NCBI RefSeq assembly: GCF_000023945.1
Contig: NC_013158.1
Location: forward strand, 2,294,001-2,358,000
Reading direction: 5' to 3'
Source: Halorhabdus utahensis DSM 12940
Lineage (GTDB): Archaea; Halobacteriota; Halobacteria; Halobacteriales; Haloarculaceae
Length of the DNA: 64,000 bases
The position numbers and the translations under genes were made by a program. Shown here piece after piece: positions 34,555 through 43,261 of the stretch. The notes beneath the pieces are model-generated. The model saw only the letters and a list, made by a program, of their open reading frames with translations. It had not been told where the DNA came from and did not search any database. How positions within the stretch are numbered: position 1 is the stretch's first letter; every line of letters begins with the position of its first letter.

Positions 34555-35622
34555 ATGAAACCCATACTCGTCACCTCGACCGAAGAAGCGACCGGCAAGA
34601 CAGCAGTCACCCTCGCGATCGCGAAACTGGCCGATGCAGCCGGCTACAGCGTGGGATACATGAAGCCCAAGGGCACCCGTCTCCAGAGCGCGACGGGCAA
34701 GACCCGCGACGAGGATCCCATGCTCGCTCGCGAGCTCCTCGGGCTCGACTCGGAGATGCACGAACTCGAACCGATCGTCTACACCCCCACCTTCGTCCAG
34801 GAGGCCATCCAGGGCCGCGAGCAACCCGATGAACTCCGCGATCGCGTCCTCGAGAACTACGAGAAGATGGCCGGCGAACGCGACGCGATGGTCATCGAAG
34901 GGACCGACCGGCTCGTGACCGGCGGGATCGTCGATCTGACGGATGCGGACATCGCCGAGATGATCGACGCCAACGTCGTGTTGCTCTCTCGGTACGACGA
35001 ACCGGAGGACGTCGACGACATCCTCGCGGCCGCCGAGACGCTCGGCGACTCCCTGGCCGGTGTGCTGTTCAACGCCGTCCCCGACGCGGTGTTCGACCAG
35101 TTGACGACCGACGTCGTTCCGTACCTCGAAAACCGCGGCATTTCGGTGCTCGGTGTCGTCCCGCGAGTCCAGGAACTCGCCGGACTCACTGTCGACGACC
35201 TGGCCGAACGGCTCGGTGCTGAAGTGCTGACAAGCGACGCCGGCACGGACCTCTTCGTCGAGCGCTTCACCGTCGGCGCGATGTCCGCCGAGAGCGCGCT
35301 CACGCAGTTCCGCCGCATGCAGAACGCGGTGATGATCACCAGCGGCGACCGCCCGGAGATCGTGACCGCCGCGCTCGACGCCTCGGGGATCAAGGCAATC
35401 ATTCTCGGCGGTGGCTTCCGGCCCTCCAGCGCCATCATCGGCCGCGCCGAGGAGGAGGGCGTCCCGATCCTGTTGCTCCAGTCGGACACCCGCATGGTGA
35501 TCGATCGGACCGAGGACCTGCTCCAGACCGGCCCGACCCGCAGTGCGGCGACCGTCGACCGGATGCAGACGCTCCTCGACGATCACGCCGACGTCGACTC
35601 GCTCATCGATAACGACGACTGA
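34555..35622 (+). CDS. phosphotransacetylase-like regulatory protein (AAA_26 + DRTGG)
   Basis: A 355-residue protein. The N-terminal dethiobiotin-synthetase-like NTPase domain begins VTSTEEATGKTAVTLAIAKL (about 6-25), a P-loop variant, and contains VIEGTD (about 112). The middle and C-terminal part is a DRTGG domain (DLAERLGAEVLTSDAG through GGFRPSSAIIGRAEEEGVP). This is the N-terminal half of bacterial Pta without the catalytic acyltransferase domain. Being cotranscribed with acd, it probably senses or tunes acetyl-CoA/acetate flux; that is inference. Confidence 0.85.
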   Translation: MKPILVTSTEEATGKTAVTLAIAKLADAAGYSVGYMKPKGTRLQSATGKTRDEDPMLARELLGLDSEMHELEPIVYTPTFVQEAIQGREQPDELRDRVLENYEKMAGERDAMVIEGTDRLVTGGIVDLTDADIAEMIDANVVLLSRYDEPEDVDDILAAAETLGDSLAGVLFNAVPDAVFDQLTTDVVPYLENRGISVLGVVPRVQELAGLTVDDLAERLGAEVLTSDAGTDLFVERFTVGAMSAESALTQFRRMQNAVMITSGDRPEIVTAALDASGIKAIILGGGFRPSSAIIGRAEEEGVPILLLQSDTRMVIDRTEDLLQTGPTRSAATVDRMQTLLDDHADVDSLIDNDD

Positions 35623-35697
35623 TCGCGTGACGGCCGCCCATTTCACTGGCTGAAAACCGTCTCAAGGTTTATCCAGGTCTGGTTCGTAAACACGTTC

Positions 35698-35741
35698 GGA
35701 GCCATACGGCTCCGTAGTGTCACACGCGGGGATCACCCCCG
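35698..35741. terminator. two tandem hairpins between the acd operon and kdgA
   Basis: GGAGCC-ATAC-GGCTCC (35698-35713) is followed 13 nt later by CGGGG-ATCAC-CCCCG (35727-35741) and a pyrimidine run GTTTCCCTTT. They lie 76 nt past the acd operon stop and could form a terminator, a processing site or part of a small RNA. Archaeal terminators rarely need hairpins, so the terminator label is tentative. Confidence 0.35.
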
Positions 35742-35812
35742 TTTCCCTTTGGCGACTGGATCTCTGCACAGTCACGTCTCCGTGTCTCTCGGGGCCGCGC
35801 CGGCATCCCAGC

Positions 35813-35820
35813 GTTTAATA
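35813..35820 (+). promoter_or_regulatory. TATA box of kdgA
   Basis: GTTTAATA is centred 27 nt ahead of the kdgA ATG, predicting a leaderless transcript. Confidence 0.6.
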
Positions 35821-35843
35821 CCGGACCTCCGGAACCCGCGTAC

Positions 35844-36764
35844 ATGCCGAACCACGCTCCATCCTCGGGACCGGCGGACCCACTCGATCTCCACGGCGTC
35901 ATCCCGCCGACGATCACGGCGTTTCACGACGACGAGACCGTCAACGAGGCGGCGACGGCGGCCCACGCCGAATTCGTCGTCGAGCACGGTGCCCACGCGG
36001 TCTTCCCGCTGGGCACCAACGGCGAGTTTCCGCTGCTTTCGGCGACCGAACGAGAGCGAGTCGTCGAGGTCGTCGTCGACGCCGTCGGCGACGAGGTGCC
36101 CGTCATCGCCGGCGTCGGTGCGCCGGGCACCCGGGAGACGGTCCGGCACGCCGAACGCGCCGTTGCGGCCGGCGCGGACGGCCTCGTCGTCGTCACGCCC
36201 TTCTATTTCCCGCTTGCGGCCGAGGCGGCCGTCGATCACTATCAGCGAGTCGCCGACGCGGTCGATCGCCCGGTGTACGTCTATCACATCCCGCCGCTGA
36301 CTGGCAATCACCTCTCGACCGATGCGATGGCCGACATCGCCGACATCGACGGCGTGGCTGGATTGAAGGATACCAGCGGCGACGTCCCGTGGCTCGGACA
36401 GGTGCTGGCGGACAACCCCGACCTGACAGTACTCGCGGGGCACAATGCACTCCTGTATGCTGGTCTCGAACTCGGGTGTTCCGGGGTCGTGAGCTCGGTC
36501 TCGAACGCGTTCCCGGGACTGGTCGTCGATCTCTACGAGGCGTTCGACGACGGTGACGCGGCCCGTGCCCAGGCGCTTCAGGAGACCGTCCGCGACGTCG
36601 TGAACGCGTTCGATCGGGGGCCGTACATGGCCGGCGTCAAGACGGCGCTGGCCGAGCGTGACGTCGGTTTCGACCCCGGGCCGCTCCGGGATCCCCTGCG
36701 GACGATGGACGATGGGGAAACCGCGGCGTTCCTCGAGGATCTGGCGTCGATCGGGTTGCTGTAG
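35844..36764 (+). CDS. kdgA: 2-keto-3-deoxy-(6-phospho)gluconate aldolase, DapA family
   Basis: A 306-residue class I aldolase of the DHDPS/NAL superfamily. The sugar-acid binding loop appears as PLGTNGEFPLL (about 56-66), the catalytic Tyr in VYVYHIPPLTGN (about 143-154), and the Schiff-base Lys in GVAGLKDTSGD (about 171-181). With KDG kinase at 38312 and gluconate dehydratase at 40928 it completes the semi-phosphorylative Entner-Doudoroff route, splitting KDPG to pyruvate and glyceraldehyde 3-phosphate. DHDPS or another keto-acid aldolase is the alternative. Confidence 0.87.
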   Translation: MPNHAPSSGPADPLDLHGVIPPTITAFHDDETVNEAATAAHAEFVVEHGAHAVFPLGTNGEFPLLSATERERVVEVVVDAVGDEVPVIAGVGAPGTRETVRHAERAVAAGADGLVVVTPFYFPLAAEAAVDHYQRVADAVDRPVYVYHIPPLTGNHLSTDAMADIADIDGVAGLKDTSGDVPWLGQVLADNPDLTVLAGHNALLYAGLELGCSGVVSSVSNAFPGLVVDLYEAFDDGDAARAQALQETVRDVVNAFDRGPYMAGVKTALAERDVGFDPGPLRDPLRTMDDGETAAFLEDLASIGLL

Positions 36765-36865
36765 GGCGAGCGGCCCGGCGGTCGGCTGGCGTCCTGGGAC
36801 CTCAGTCCCCGGACTCTATGGGAACTATTATGGATCCGTCGTGGGACCATACACGTCGAGATCAC

Positions 36866-37744
36866 ATGAGTCAGGTAACCGTCGAACGCGTTACGCACGA
36901 CCGCTGGGACGACGCCATCGCCGTCGACAACGGCACGATCGAGTTGCTTGCGCCGACAACTATCGGCCCGCGGATCACCGAGTTCGGGTTCGTCGACGGC
37001 CCCAACGAGTTCCATCTCTTCGAGGAGGTCCGCGACGAGTGGCCGCTACTCGGCGGTCACCGCGTCTGGCACGCCCCCGAGGACCGCGAGCGAACCTACA
37101 CCCCGGATCTGGAACCGGTCGCGGTCGATCTCCTCGACGATGGGGTCCGACTCGAAAAGTCGCCGGGCGAGGACAACGTCGCCAAGGCCATGACCGTCCG
37201 GATGGCCGAGACGGGCGCGTCCGTCGAGGTGACCCACGAACTCACCAACGCCGGCCAGTGGCCGGTCGAGTTCGCCCCCTGGGCACTGACCGTCATGAAG
37301 GGCAACGGAACGGCTGTCATTCCCTTCACCCCCCAGGCCGACCCCGAATCGCTGTTGCCCGATCGCTCGATCCAGCTGTGGCCCTACGCGACCCTGGCCG
37401 ACGACCGTTTGTCCTTCGGCGAGGAGCACCTCTATCTCGAGCAGGACCCCGACGGCGATGGCGAGACCAAGATCGGGACCGCGGCCGGCGACGGCTGGCT
37501 CGCCTATCTCAACGACGGCCACGCCTTCCGGAAGGATTTCGCCCACGATCCCGACGCGACCTACCCCGATCTGGGCAGCGACACCGAGGTCTACACCGAC
37601 GACTACGTGACGGAACTCGAATCCCTCGCGCCGATCCAGACTGTCGAACCCGGCGAGACCGTCACGCACGTCGAGACGTGGACGCTCGAAGACGGCGTCG
37701 AGGACCTCGACGCGACGGCGGCGATCGAACCCGATTCGGTCTGA
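36866..37744 (+). CDS. aldose 1-epimerase-like carbohydrate-binding protein
   Basis: A 292-residue all-beta protein resembling the galactose mutarotase/DUF4380 fold. Segments such as TTIGPRITEFGFVDGPNEFH (about 31-50), GGHRVWHAPEDRERTYTPD (about 65-83) and FAPWALTVMKG (about 134-144) show the aromatic and acidic residues expected in a sugar cleft, but the classical catalytic His/Glu pair cannot be assigned confidently. It sits between kdgA and kdgK and may interconvert sugar anomers or act on a sugar acid. There is no signal peptide. Confidence 0.7.
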   Translation: MSQVTVERVTHDRWDDAIAVDNGTIELLAPTTIGPRITEFGFVDGPNEFHLFEEVRDEWPLLGGHRVWHAPEDRERTYTPDLEPVAVDLLDDGVRLEKSPGEDNVAKAMTVRMAETGASVEVTHELTNAGQWPVEFAPWALTVMKGNGTAVIPFTPQADPESLLPDRSIQLWPYATLADDRLSFGEEHLYLEQDPDGDGETKIGTAAGDGWLAYLNDGHAFRKDFAHDPDATYPDLGSDTEVYTDDYVTELESLAPIQTVEPGETVTHVETWTLEDGVEDLDATAAIEPDSV

Positions 37745-37804
37745 TCGCACGCTCCTTCATACTGCTCGGTAGAAAACTGACGGCTCGGTGTCGCGATGCT
37801 GGAG

Positions 37805-38188
37805 CTACGTCCCGGAACCCAGCGCCTCTTCCTCGCCGGTCGCGCCCTGGGCCTCCCAGATCTCGATCATCTTCGCGACGAAGGTCTCGGTCCGGAGCGG
37901 GTGGCCCTGGTTGCCCGCAGAATCGAGTGGTGCTTCGACGACCTCCTCGGTGAACTCGTCGTCGAAGTCCATGTCCGTCACGGTCTCGACGACGTCGAAG
38001 GAAAGCGTGTTGTCCTCCAGGCTGTTTTCGAGCCACGGGACCTTCGACTGGGCGTCGTCGTACTCGATCTCGTAGGTCTCCCCGCCGAAGAGGTCGAGCA
38101 GTGCGTCGAGTGTGCCGATCTCGACCCACTCGTCGTCCCACTCGATCAACAGCGTCTCATCTTCGAGTTTCGTGTCGTGACGTTCCAT
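37805..38188 (-). CDS. conserved acidic haloarchaeal protein
   Basis: A 127-residue, very acidic soluble protein starting MERHDTKLEDETLLIEWDDE, with phrases VEIGTLDALLDLFGGETYEI and VETVTDMDFDDEF. It is likely a compact alpha/beta domain with no catalytic or metal motif. I do not recognise a characterised family; close relatives are, to my memory, haloarchaeal hypotheticals. It is transcribed opposite to the flanking sugar genes. Confidence 0.6.
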   Translation of the reverse strand: MERHDTKLEDETLLIEWDDEWVEIGTLDALLDLFGGETYEIEYDDAQSKVPWLENSLEDNTLSFDVVETVTDMDFDDEFTEEVVEAPLDSAGNQGHPLRTETFVAKMIEIWEAQGATGEEEALGSGT

Positions 38189-38311
38189 CGTAGATACTCC
38201 CTACAGTGACTGACCTGCCCGGGGAGTATATATGCCACGACTGCCCTCGTTTCCACGCTTCGACTGATCGAATCCATCCATTTTAAGCCCGCGTCACGCC
38301 CATCGAGGACC

Positions 38312-39277
38312 ATGACTCCGCCGCGACTCATCGCATTCGGGGAATCACTCCTGCGACTGGCGACGCCCACCGCAGAGCCGATCGAGACCACCGACACGCT
38401 CGACGTTCACGTCGGCGGCGCGGAGGGCAACGTCGCCGTCGCTGCCCAGCGGCTGGGCCTCGACGCGACGTGGGTCTCGAAACTCCCCGCGACGCCCGTC
38501 GGCGAGAAAGTAACCACTGCCTACCGGACCCACGACGTCGACCCGGCCGTCGTCTGGGACGAGAGTGACGACGCCCGACTCGGGACCTACTACCTCGAAG
38601 CGGGCGCGGCCCCCCGCGGCTCGCAGGTCATCTACGACCGGGCCGGCTCGTCGATCACGACGGCGACGTTCGAAGAACTTCCCACGGCCCCCTTCACCGA
38701 GGCCGATGCCGTCCACGTCTCCGGAATCACGCCTGCACTCTCGGCGACGCTGGTCGAAACCACCAGCGAAATCCTCTCGACGGCCAAGGATTCCGGGGCG
38801 ACGACGGTCTTCGACGTCAACTACCGGTCGAACCTCTGGGACCCAGAGTCGGCCCGGGAGACACTCACCGATCTCCTGCCCGACGTCGACGTGCTGTTCG
38901 TCGCTCACCGCGACGCCGAGACGGTACTGGATTACGACGGCGACGCCGAGACCGTCGCCGCCGACCTGCACGCCGACTACGACCTCGACCTCGTCGTCGT
39001 GACGACGGGTGAGGCGGGTGCACTCGCCTTCGACGGCGAACGGAGCGCGCACCAGCCGGTATTCGAGACCGAGACGGTCGACGCGATCGGGACCGGCGAC
39101 GCCTTCGTCGGTGGGTTCCTCGCTGCCTGGCTGACCGACGAGTCGATCCCGGTCGCGCTCGAACAGGCGGCGGCGACCGCGGCGCTCAAGCGGACGATCG
39201 GCGGCGACGCCGCGACGATCCGGCCCGAGATGGTCGAATCGATCCTCGACGGTGACGTCGAGGAAATCTCGCGGTGA
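38312..39277 (+). CDS. kdgK: 2-keto-3-deoxygluconate kinase, PfkB family
   Basis: A 321-residue ribokinase-fold sugar kinase. The PfkB signature 1 region is HVGGAEGNVAVAAQRLGL (about 31-48). The C-terminal catalytic signature VDAIGTGDAFVGGFLAAW (about 256-273) contains the general-base Asp. Sugar-binding features LGTYYLEAGAAPRGSQVIYDR (split by the active-site lid) are typical of KDG kinases. It produces KDPG for KdgA in the semi-phosphorylative Entner-Doudoroff pathway. Confidence 0.9.
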   Translation: MTPPRLIAFGESLLRLATPTAEPIETTDTLDVHVGGAEGNVAVAAQRLGLDATWVSKLPATPVGEKVTTAYRTHDVDPAVVWDESDDARLGTYYLEAGAAPRGSQVIYDRAGSSITTATFEELPTAPFTEADAVHVSGITPALSATLVETTSEILSTAKDSGATTVFDVNYRSNLWDPESARETLTDLLPDVDVLFVAHRDAETVLDYDGDAETVAADLHADYDLDLVVVTTGEAGALAFDGERSAHQPVFETETVDAIGTGDAFVGGFLAAWLTDESIPVALEQAAATAALKRTIGGDAATIRPEMVESILDGDVEEISR

Positions 39278-39303
39278 GCGAACCGCCCGTGGCAGTCGTT
39301 TTC

Positions 39304-40407
39304 TCAACGGAGCGGTGACGTCGAGCGGTCCGGGCGGGCATCGAGCGTCACCTCGACGGTTCGCTCGTCACCGTCCCGCAGGATCGCGACCTCGATGGTA
39401 TCACCGGGCCGGGTTTCCAGCGCCAGATAGCTCGCCAGGTCCTCGAAGGTCTCCATCGGCGTCCCGTCGATGGCGCGGATAACGTCGCCACCCACGGGGA
39501 CCTGGCGTCCACCGACGTACTCGATGCTACTGGGCTGGAGGACGCTGTCAGCCGGGCCACCACGAACGGTCTGGACGACCAGCAGGCCCTGTGGCTCCGC
39601 CAGGTCGTTCGCCTCTGCGAGCCGCGGCGTGACCACGTCGAGTGAGACGCCCATGTAGGCGTGCTCGTAGGTTCCCGACTCGATGAGTTCCGGGACCACG
39701 CGCTGCGTCAGCGCAGCCGAGATCCCGAAGGCGATGCTGTCGCCCTGCTTCGAATTCACGACGCCCACCACGGAACCGTCGAGATCCATCAGCGGGCCGC
39801 CGCTGTTGCCCGGGTTCACCGCCGCGTCGGTCTGGATCGCGTCCGGAATCTGATAGCCCGCCGGCGACGGGATCAGCCGGTCGGTGCCGCTGACGATCCC
39901 CGACGTGACCGACCCGTCGAGGTTGTACGGGTTCCCGATGACGACGACCTCCCGGCCGATCGTCGGCGGCTGGTCGCCGAACGGGAGCGGCGCTGCGGAA
40001 TCGGGCACTGTCCCGGGTTCGATCACGGCGAGGTCGCTGTGTGGATCCGTCCCGACCACCGGGCCACTCGCCCACGTCCCGTCGTGGAAGCGGACCTGCG
40101 CCTCACTCGCCGTCCCGACGACGTGGGCGTTCGTGACGACGTGCCCCTCGTCGTACTGGAAGCCGGTTCCCTGGCCGGTCGTCGTCTGGACGGTCGTGAC
40201 CGAGGGGATGGTCTCGCGGTACACCCGGGTGTAGGGACTCTCGGCTGTGTCCGTCTCGGGAGACTCTCCGGCTGCGGAGGGCGACGGCGACTCCCCTGGC
40301 GACGACTCGGGTGCCGACAGCGACGTCGAACACCCCGCGATCGCGGACGCGAGTGCCGTTCCGCCGAGCGCCAGAAACCGCCGCCGTGTAGATGTCTCTG
40401 GAGTCAT
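39304..40407 (-). CDS. secreted HtrA/DegP-type serine protease (Tat lipoprotein)
   Basis: A 367-residue S1C protease. A twin-arginine signal (STRRRFLALGG) with lipobox IAGC marks it as a Tat-exported, lipid-anchored protein. After a Ser/Pro linker comes the trypsin-like domain with catalytic His in VVTNAHVVG, Asp in DPHSDLAVIEPG and Ser in NPGNSGGPLMD. A single C-terminal PDZ domain (about 255-355, starting MGVSLDVVTPRLAE) follows. It probably handles surface protein quality control at high salt. It converges with kdgK (26 bp apart). Confidence 0.92.
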   Translation of the reverse strand: MTPETSTRRRFLALGGTALASAIAGCSTSLSAPESSPGESPSPSAAGESPETDTAESPYTRVYRETIPSVTTVQTTTGQGTGFQYDEGHVVTNAHVVGTASEAQVRFHDGTWASGPVVGTDPHSDLAVIEPGTVPDSAAPLPFGDQPPTIGREVVVIGNPYNLDGSVTSGIVSGTDRLIPSPAGYQIPDAIQTDAAVNPGNSGGPLMDLDGSVVGVVNSKQGDSIAFGISAALTQRVVPELIESGTYEHAYMGVSLDVVTPRLAEANDLAEPQGLLVVQTVRGGPADSVLQPSSIEYVGGRQVPVGGDVIRAIDGTPMETFEDLASYLALETRPGDTIEVAILRDGDERTVEVTLDARPDRSTSPLR

Positions 40408-40491
40408 CTCTGTTCACGTGTACGGTTCACTCGCTTGTGAATGTTCGGTCCACCCGAACGGTGGTATGTCGTTACGTGAGTCGCGTTCGGG

Positions 40492-40785
40492 AACAGCCAG
40501 AAAGCCCCGAGGCGGTCGGCTCGGTGCGCCGGCTGCGCGCTTCGCTCGGTCGCTCGCTCCCTCGCTGTCACCGGAAATCTCCGATTTCCGAGATCACGAG
40601 AGAGCTTCGCTCTCTCGAACGACAGTGCTTGCCCGTGCGCGCCGTCGCCGAGCGCGAGGCCGGCGAGCCGGCCTCGAATGGTCGCGGCGGTTGCACCGCC
40701 GCGCACGCCTCGCCCCTTTCAGTCCCACCCGAGACCGGTTGGCCAGCCGGCATGGGCGGGACTGAACGGGGGCTTTCTGGCTGTT
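40492..40785. repeat. large palindromic intergenic element, copy 1
   Basis: A 294-bp unit in the 520-bp gap between the protease and gad. Its ends AACAGCCAGAAAGCCCC (40492-40508) and GGGGCTTTCTGGCTGTT (40769-40785) are inverted matches over 17 nt. An inner long stem pairs CCCCTTTCAGTCCCACCC (40713-40730) with GGGCGGGACTGAACGGGG (40754-40771), 16 of 18 positions, around a 23-nt loop. Smaller hairpins fill the rest: GGAAATCTCCGATTTCC, CGAGAGAGCTTCGCTCTCTCG, a 10-bp CGAGGCCGGC stem, and GCGGCGGTTGCACCGCCGC. Its ends and inner stem resemble the element at 43262. No ORF is credible. Confidence 0.8.
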
Positions 40786-40927
40786 GCAGGCGATCCCTGA
40801 TACACGAAACACGATAACCCGAACGGGGGGTTGCTGTCGCTCGGGTTTGCTATCCGCGACCCCCGGGCGAAGCGCCACTCAGTCCGGGCTTGAAAAGGAT
40901 TAACCGCCCGACTGTCGAAAATCCGCC

Positions 40928-42166
40928 ATGCCGATCGATTACACGCAGCTCAGCGACCCGAACGCCGAGTACACGATGCGGGACCTCTCTTCGGAGACGA
41001 TGGGCGTCACCGCCGACCGCGGCCCGCGAGATGTCGAGATCACCGACGTCCAGACGACGATGGTCGACGGCAACTACCCCTGGACGCTCGTGCGGGTCTA
41101 CACCGACGCGGGCGTCGTCGGGACGGGCGAGGCCTACTGGGGCGCGGGCGTCCCCGAACTCGTCGAGCGCCTGAAGCCCTTCCTCGTCGGCGAGAACCCG
41201 CTCGATATCGATCGCCTCTACGAACACATGGTCCAGAAGACCTCCGGCGAGGGCTCGATCGCCGGTGTGTGGCTCCACGCCATCTCCGGTGTCGAGATCG
41301 CGCTGCACGACCTCGCCGGGAAGATCCTGGACGTCCCCGCCTATCAACTCCTCGGGGGGAAATACCGCGACGACGTCCGGGTCTACTGCGACCTCCACAC
41401 TGAGGACGAGGCCGACCCGCAGGCCTGCGCCGACGAGGCCGAACGCGTCGTCGAGAATCTGGGCTACGACGCGATCAAGTTCGACCTCGACGTGCCGTCG
41501 GGTCACGAGAAGGACTCCGCGAACCGCCACCTCAGCGGCCCCGAGATCGAGCACAAGGCCGAGATCGTCCGCGCGACGACCGAACGCGTCGGCGCGGACG
41601 CCGAGGTCGCCTTCGACTGCCACTGGACGTACACCGGCGGCAGCGCCAAGCGACTCGCCGAAGAGATCGAGGACTATGACGTCTGGTGGCTGGAAGACCC
41701 TGTCCCGCCGGAGAACCACGACGTCCAGCGGGAGGTCACACAGTCCACGACGACGCCGATCGCCGTCGGCGAGAACGTCTACCGCAAGCATGGCCAACGC
41801 CGCCTACTGGAGGAGCAGGCCGTCGACATCATCGCACCTGACGTGCCGCGAGTGGGCGGGATGCGCGAGACCCGGAAGATCGCCGACCTGGCCGACACCT
41901 ACTACATCCCCGTCGCGATGCACAACGTCGGCTCGCCGATCGCGACGATGGCCTCCGCACAGGTCGGCGCGGCGATTCCGAACGCACTCGCCGTCGAGTA
42001 CCACTCCTACGAACTCGGCTGGTGGGCAGACCTGGTCGAGGAAGAGGGCCTCATCGAGGACGGCTCGATGGCGATCCCCGAGAAGCCCGGGCTTGGCCTG
42101 ACGCTCGACCTCGACGCGGTCGAGGCGCACAAGGTCGAGGGCGAGACGGTGTTCGACGAGGCGTAG
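40928..42166 (+). CDS. gad: D-gluconate dehydratase (enolase superfamily)
   Basis: A 412-residue mandelate racemase/muconate-lactonising-type enzyme. It opens with YTQLSDPNAEYTMRDLS and resembles Haloferax gluconate dehydratase throughout. Catalytic and metal residues are visible: Lys in AIKFDLDVP (about 187), metal ligands Asp in VAFDCHWTY (about 228), Glu in WWLEDPVPPEN (about 255) and Glu in VGENVYRK (about 281), with the late His of VAMHNVGSP (about 336). It makes 2-keto-3-deoxygluconate for KdgK/KdgA. Another sugar-acid dehydratase specificity (galactonate, xylonate) cannot be excluded. Confidence 0.87.
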   Translation: MPIDYTQLSDPNAEYTMRDLSSETMGVTADRGPRDVEITDVQTTMVDGNYPWTLVRVYTDAGVVGTGEAYWGAGVPELVERLKPFLVGENPLDIDRLYEHMVQKTSGEGSIAGVWLHAISGVEIALHDLAGKILDVPAYQLLGGKYRDDVRVYCDLHTEDEADPQACADEAERVVENLGYDAIKFDLDVPSGHEKDSANRHLSGPEIEHKAEIVRATTERVGADAEVAFDCHWTYTGGSAKRLAEEIEDYDVWWLEDPVPPENHDVQREVTQSTTTPIAVGENVYRKHGQRRLLEEQAVDIIAPDVPRVGGMRETRKIADLADTYYIPVAMHNVGSPIATMASAQVGAAIPNALAVEYHSYELGWWADLVEEEGLIEDGSMAIPEKPGLGLTLDLDAVEAHKVEGETVFDEA

Positions 42167-42380
42167 TCTCGGCGGGCTTGACAGGCGAACGAAGTGAGTC
42201 TGTCGGCGGTCGATCCGGCCTGACCGGATCGAACCGGCGAATCTCCGATTCGACTCGTTCGACGAAGAGAACCGCTTTCGAGGAACGGAGTCCATGAGAG
42301 TTCAGGAAGAGAATACTTCTGTAAGTGGTCGTATCCGAGAGAGCTAAATGCTTGCTCCTGTAAATATACTTTTACGAACT

Positions 42381-42626
42381 ATGTCGAACGACGAAGCTTC
42401 GGCTGTCGTTCAGACACGACTCGAAGAGGGCGAATACGAACGGTTGCGACGGGTGGCAACAGAGAACGATCTATCCCTCCAAGACGCACTTCGGAAAGCC
42501 GTGAGGGAGTACGTGAACCGTCATGGAAAACACGATCCGGACGATCCGTTCTTCTCAAAACCCTCGAAAGATCCGACAGCCGACTCCTCGATCACCGCAA
42601 AGAAAGCTGACCAGTATCTTTACTGA
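42381..42626 (+). CDS. orphan RHH/antitoxin-like protein
   Basis: An 81-residue protein. EYERLRRVATENDLSLQDALRKAVREYV resembles the helix pair of ribbon-helix-helix or VapB-like antitoxins (quoted in two parts: EYERLRRVATEND and LSLQDALRKAVREYV), followed by a charged tail (KHDPDDPFFSKPSKD). No toxin-like ORF adjoins it, so it is either an orphan or a stand-alone regulator. Start at MSNDEAS; an ATG 11 codons upstream is possible. The 214 bp upstream to gad show nothing further except an A+T-rich promoter-like patch (TAAATATACTTTT). Confidence 0.6.
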   Translation: MSNDEASAVVQTRLEEGEYERLRRVATENDLSLQDALRKAVREYVNRHGKHDPDDPFFSKPSKDPTADSSITAKKADQYLY

Positions 42627-42640
42627 GTAGATCGACCGCT

Positions 42641-43114
42641 TCAGTTGGCGACGGAGACGACTTCGATGTCGAACTCCAGGGTCTCGCCCGCGAGTTGCGG
42701 ATTGAAGTCGACGCGGATGACCTCGTCCGTTACTTCGGTAATTTCGGCTAGATTGCCGTCCTGGGTCTGGAGGAACATTCCCTCCTCGGGCTGCTCGTCA
42801 CCGAGTTGCTGGCTGAGTTCGGCCGGATCGAACGTCCGGACGCGCTCCTCGGACCACTCGCCGTAGCCTTTCTCCGGCGGGATTTTCACGGTCGGCGTAT
42901 CGCCCGGCTCCATGCCGATGAGTGCGTCCTCGAGCCCGTCGATGACCTGCCCAGCGCCGACTTCGACCGTCAGCGGCGTGAACTCACGGTCCGGCTGCTC
43001 GTCGGCCAGTTCGGTCTCCTCGGCGACTGACTCTCGGGAGGTGTCGAAGACGGTGCCGTCCTCGAGTCGTCCTGTATACTCGATGCTGACTGAATCGCCT
43101 GTAGCTATCGTCAT
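42641..43114 (-). CDS. FKBP-type peptidyl-prolyl isomerase (SlyD-like)
   Basis: A 157-residue cis-trans prolyl isomerase. The FKBP domain reads SVSIEYTGRLEDGTVFDTS (about 8-26) and VGAGQVIDGLEDALIGM (about 51-67). An inserted flap follows with PEKGYGEWSE, and the C-terminal strand is LAGETLEFDIEVV, as in SlyD-type archaeal FKBPs. Start at MTIATGDSV; a much longer frame upstream is not homologous. Confidence 0.92.
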   Translation of the reverse strand: MTIATGDSVSIEYTGRLEDGTVFDTSRESVAEETELADEQPDREFTPLTVEVGAGQVIDGLEDALIGMEPGDTPTVKIPPEKGYGEWSEERVRTFDPAELSQQLGDEQPEEGMFLQTQDGNLAEITEVTDEVIRVDFNPQLAGETLEFDIEVVSVAN

Positions 43115-43261
43115 GGGTATGAAAGGAGCGACACGGGGATACGTCCTTGCATCGCGGCACGTGACGCTTTTGGGATAATCTGCTGTGTGGTTGGATTCGA
43201 CGGAGGATTTCTGTGTTAGCGGCCTTGATTTCACTGCGTTCAGGACCACTATCGAGAATCG

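Noticed and set aside
40404-40878. Several overlapping ORFs between the protease and gad genes
   Set aside because: They follow the palindromic element on both strands in several frames; no start context or acidic haloarchaeal composition.
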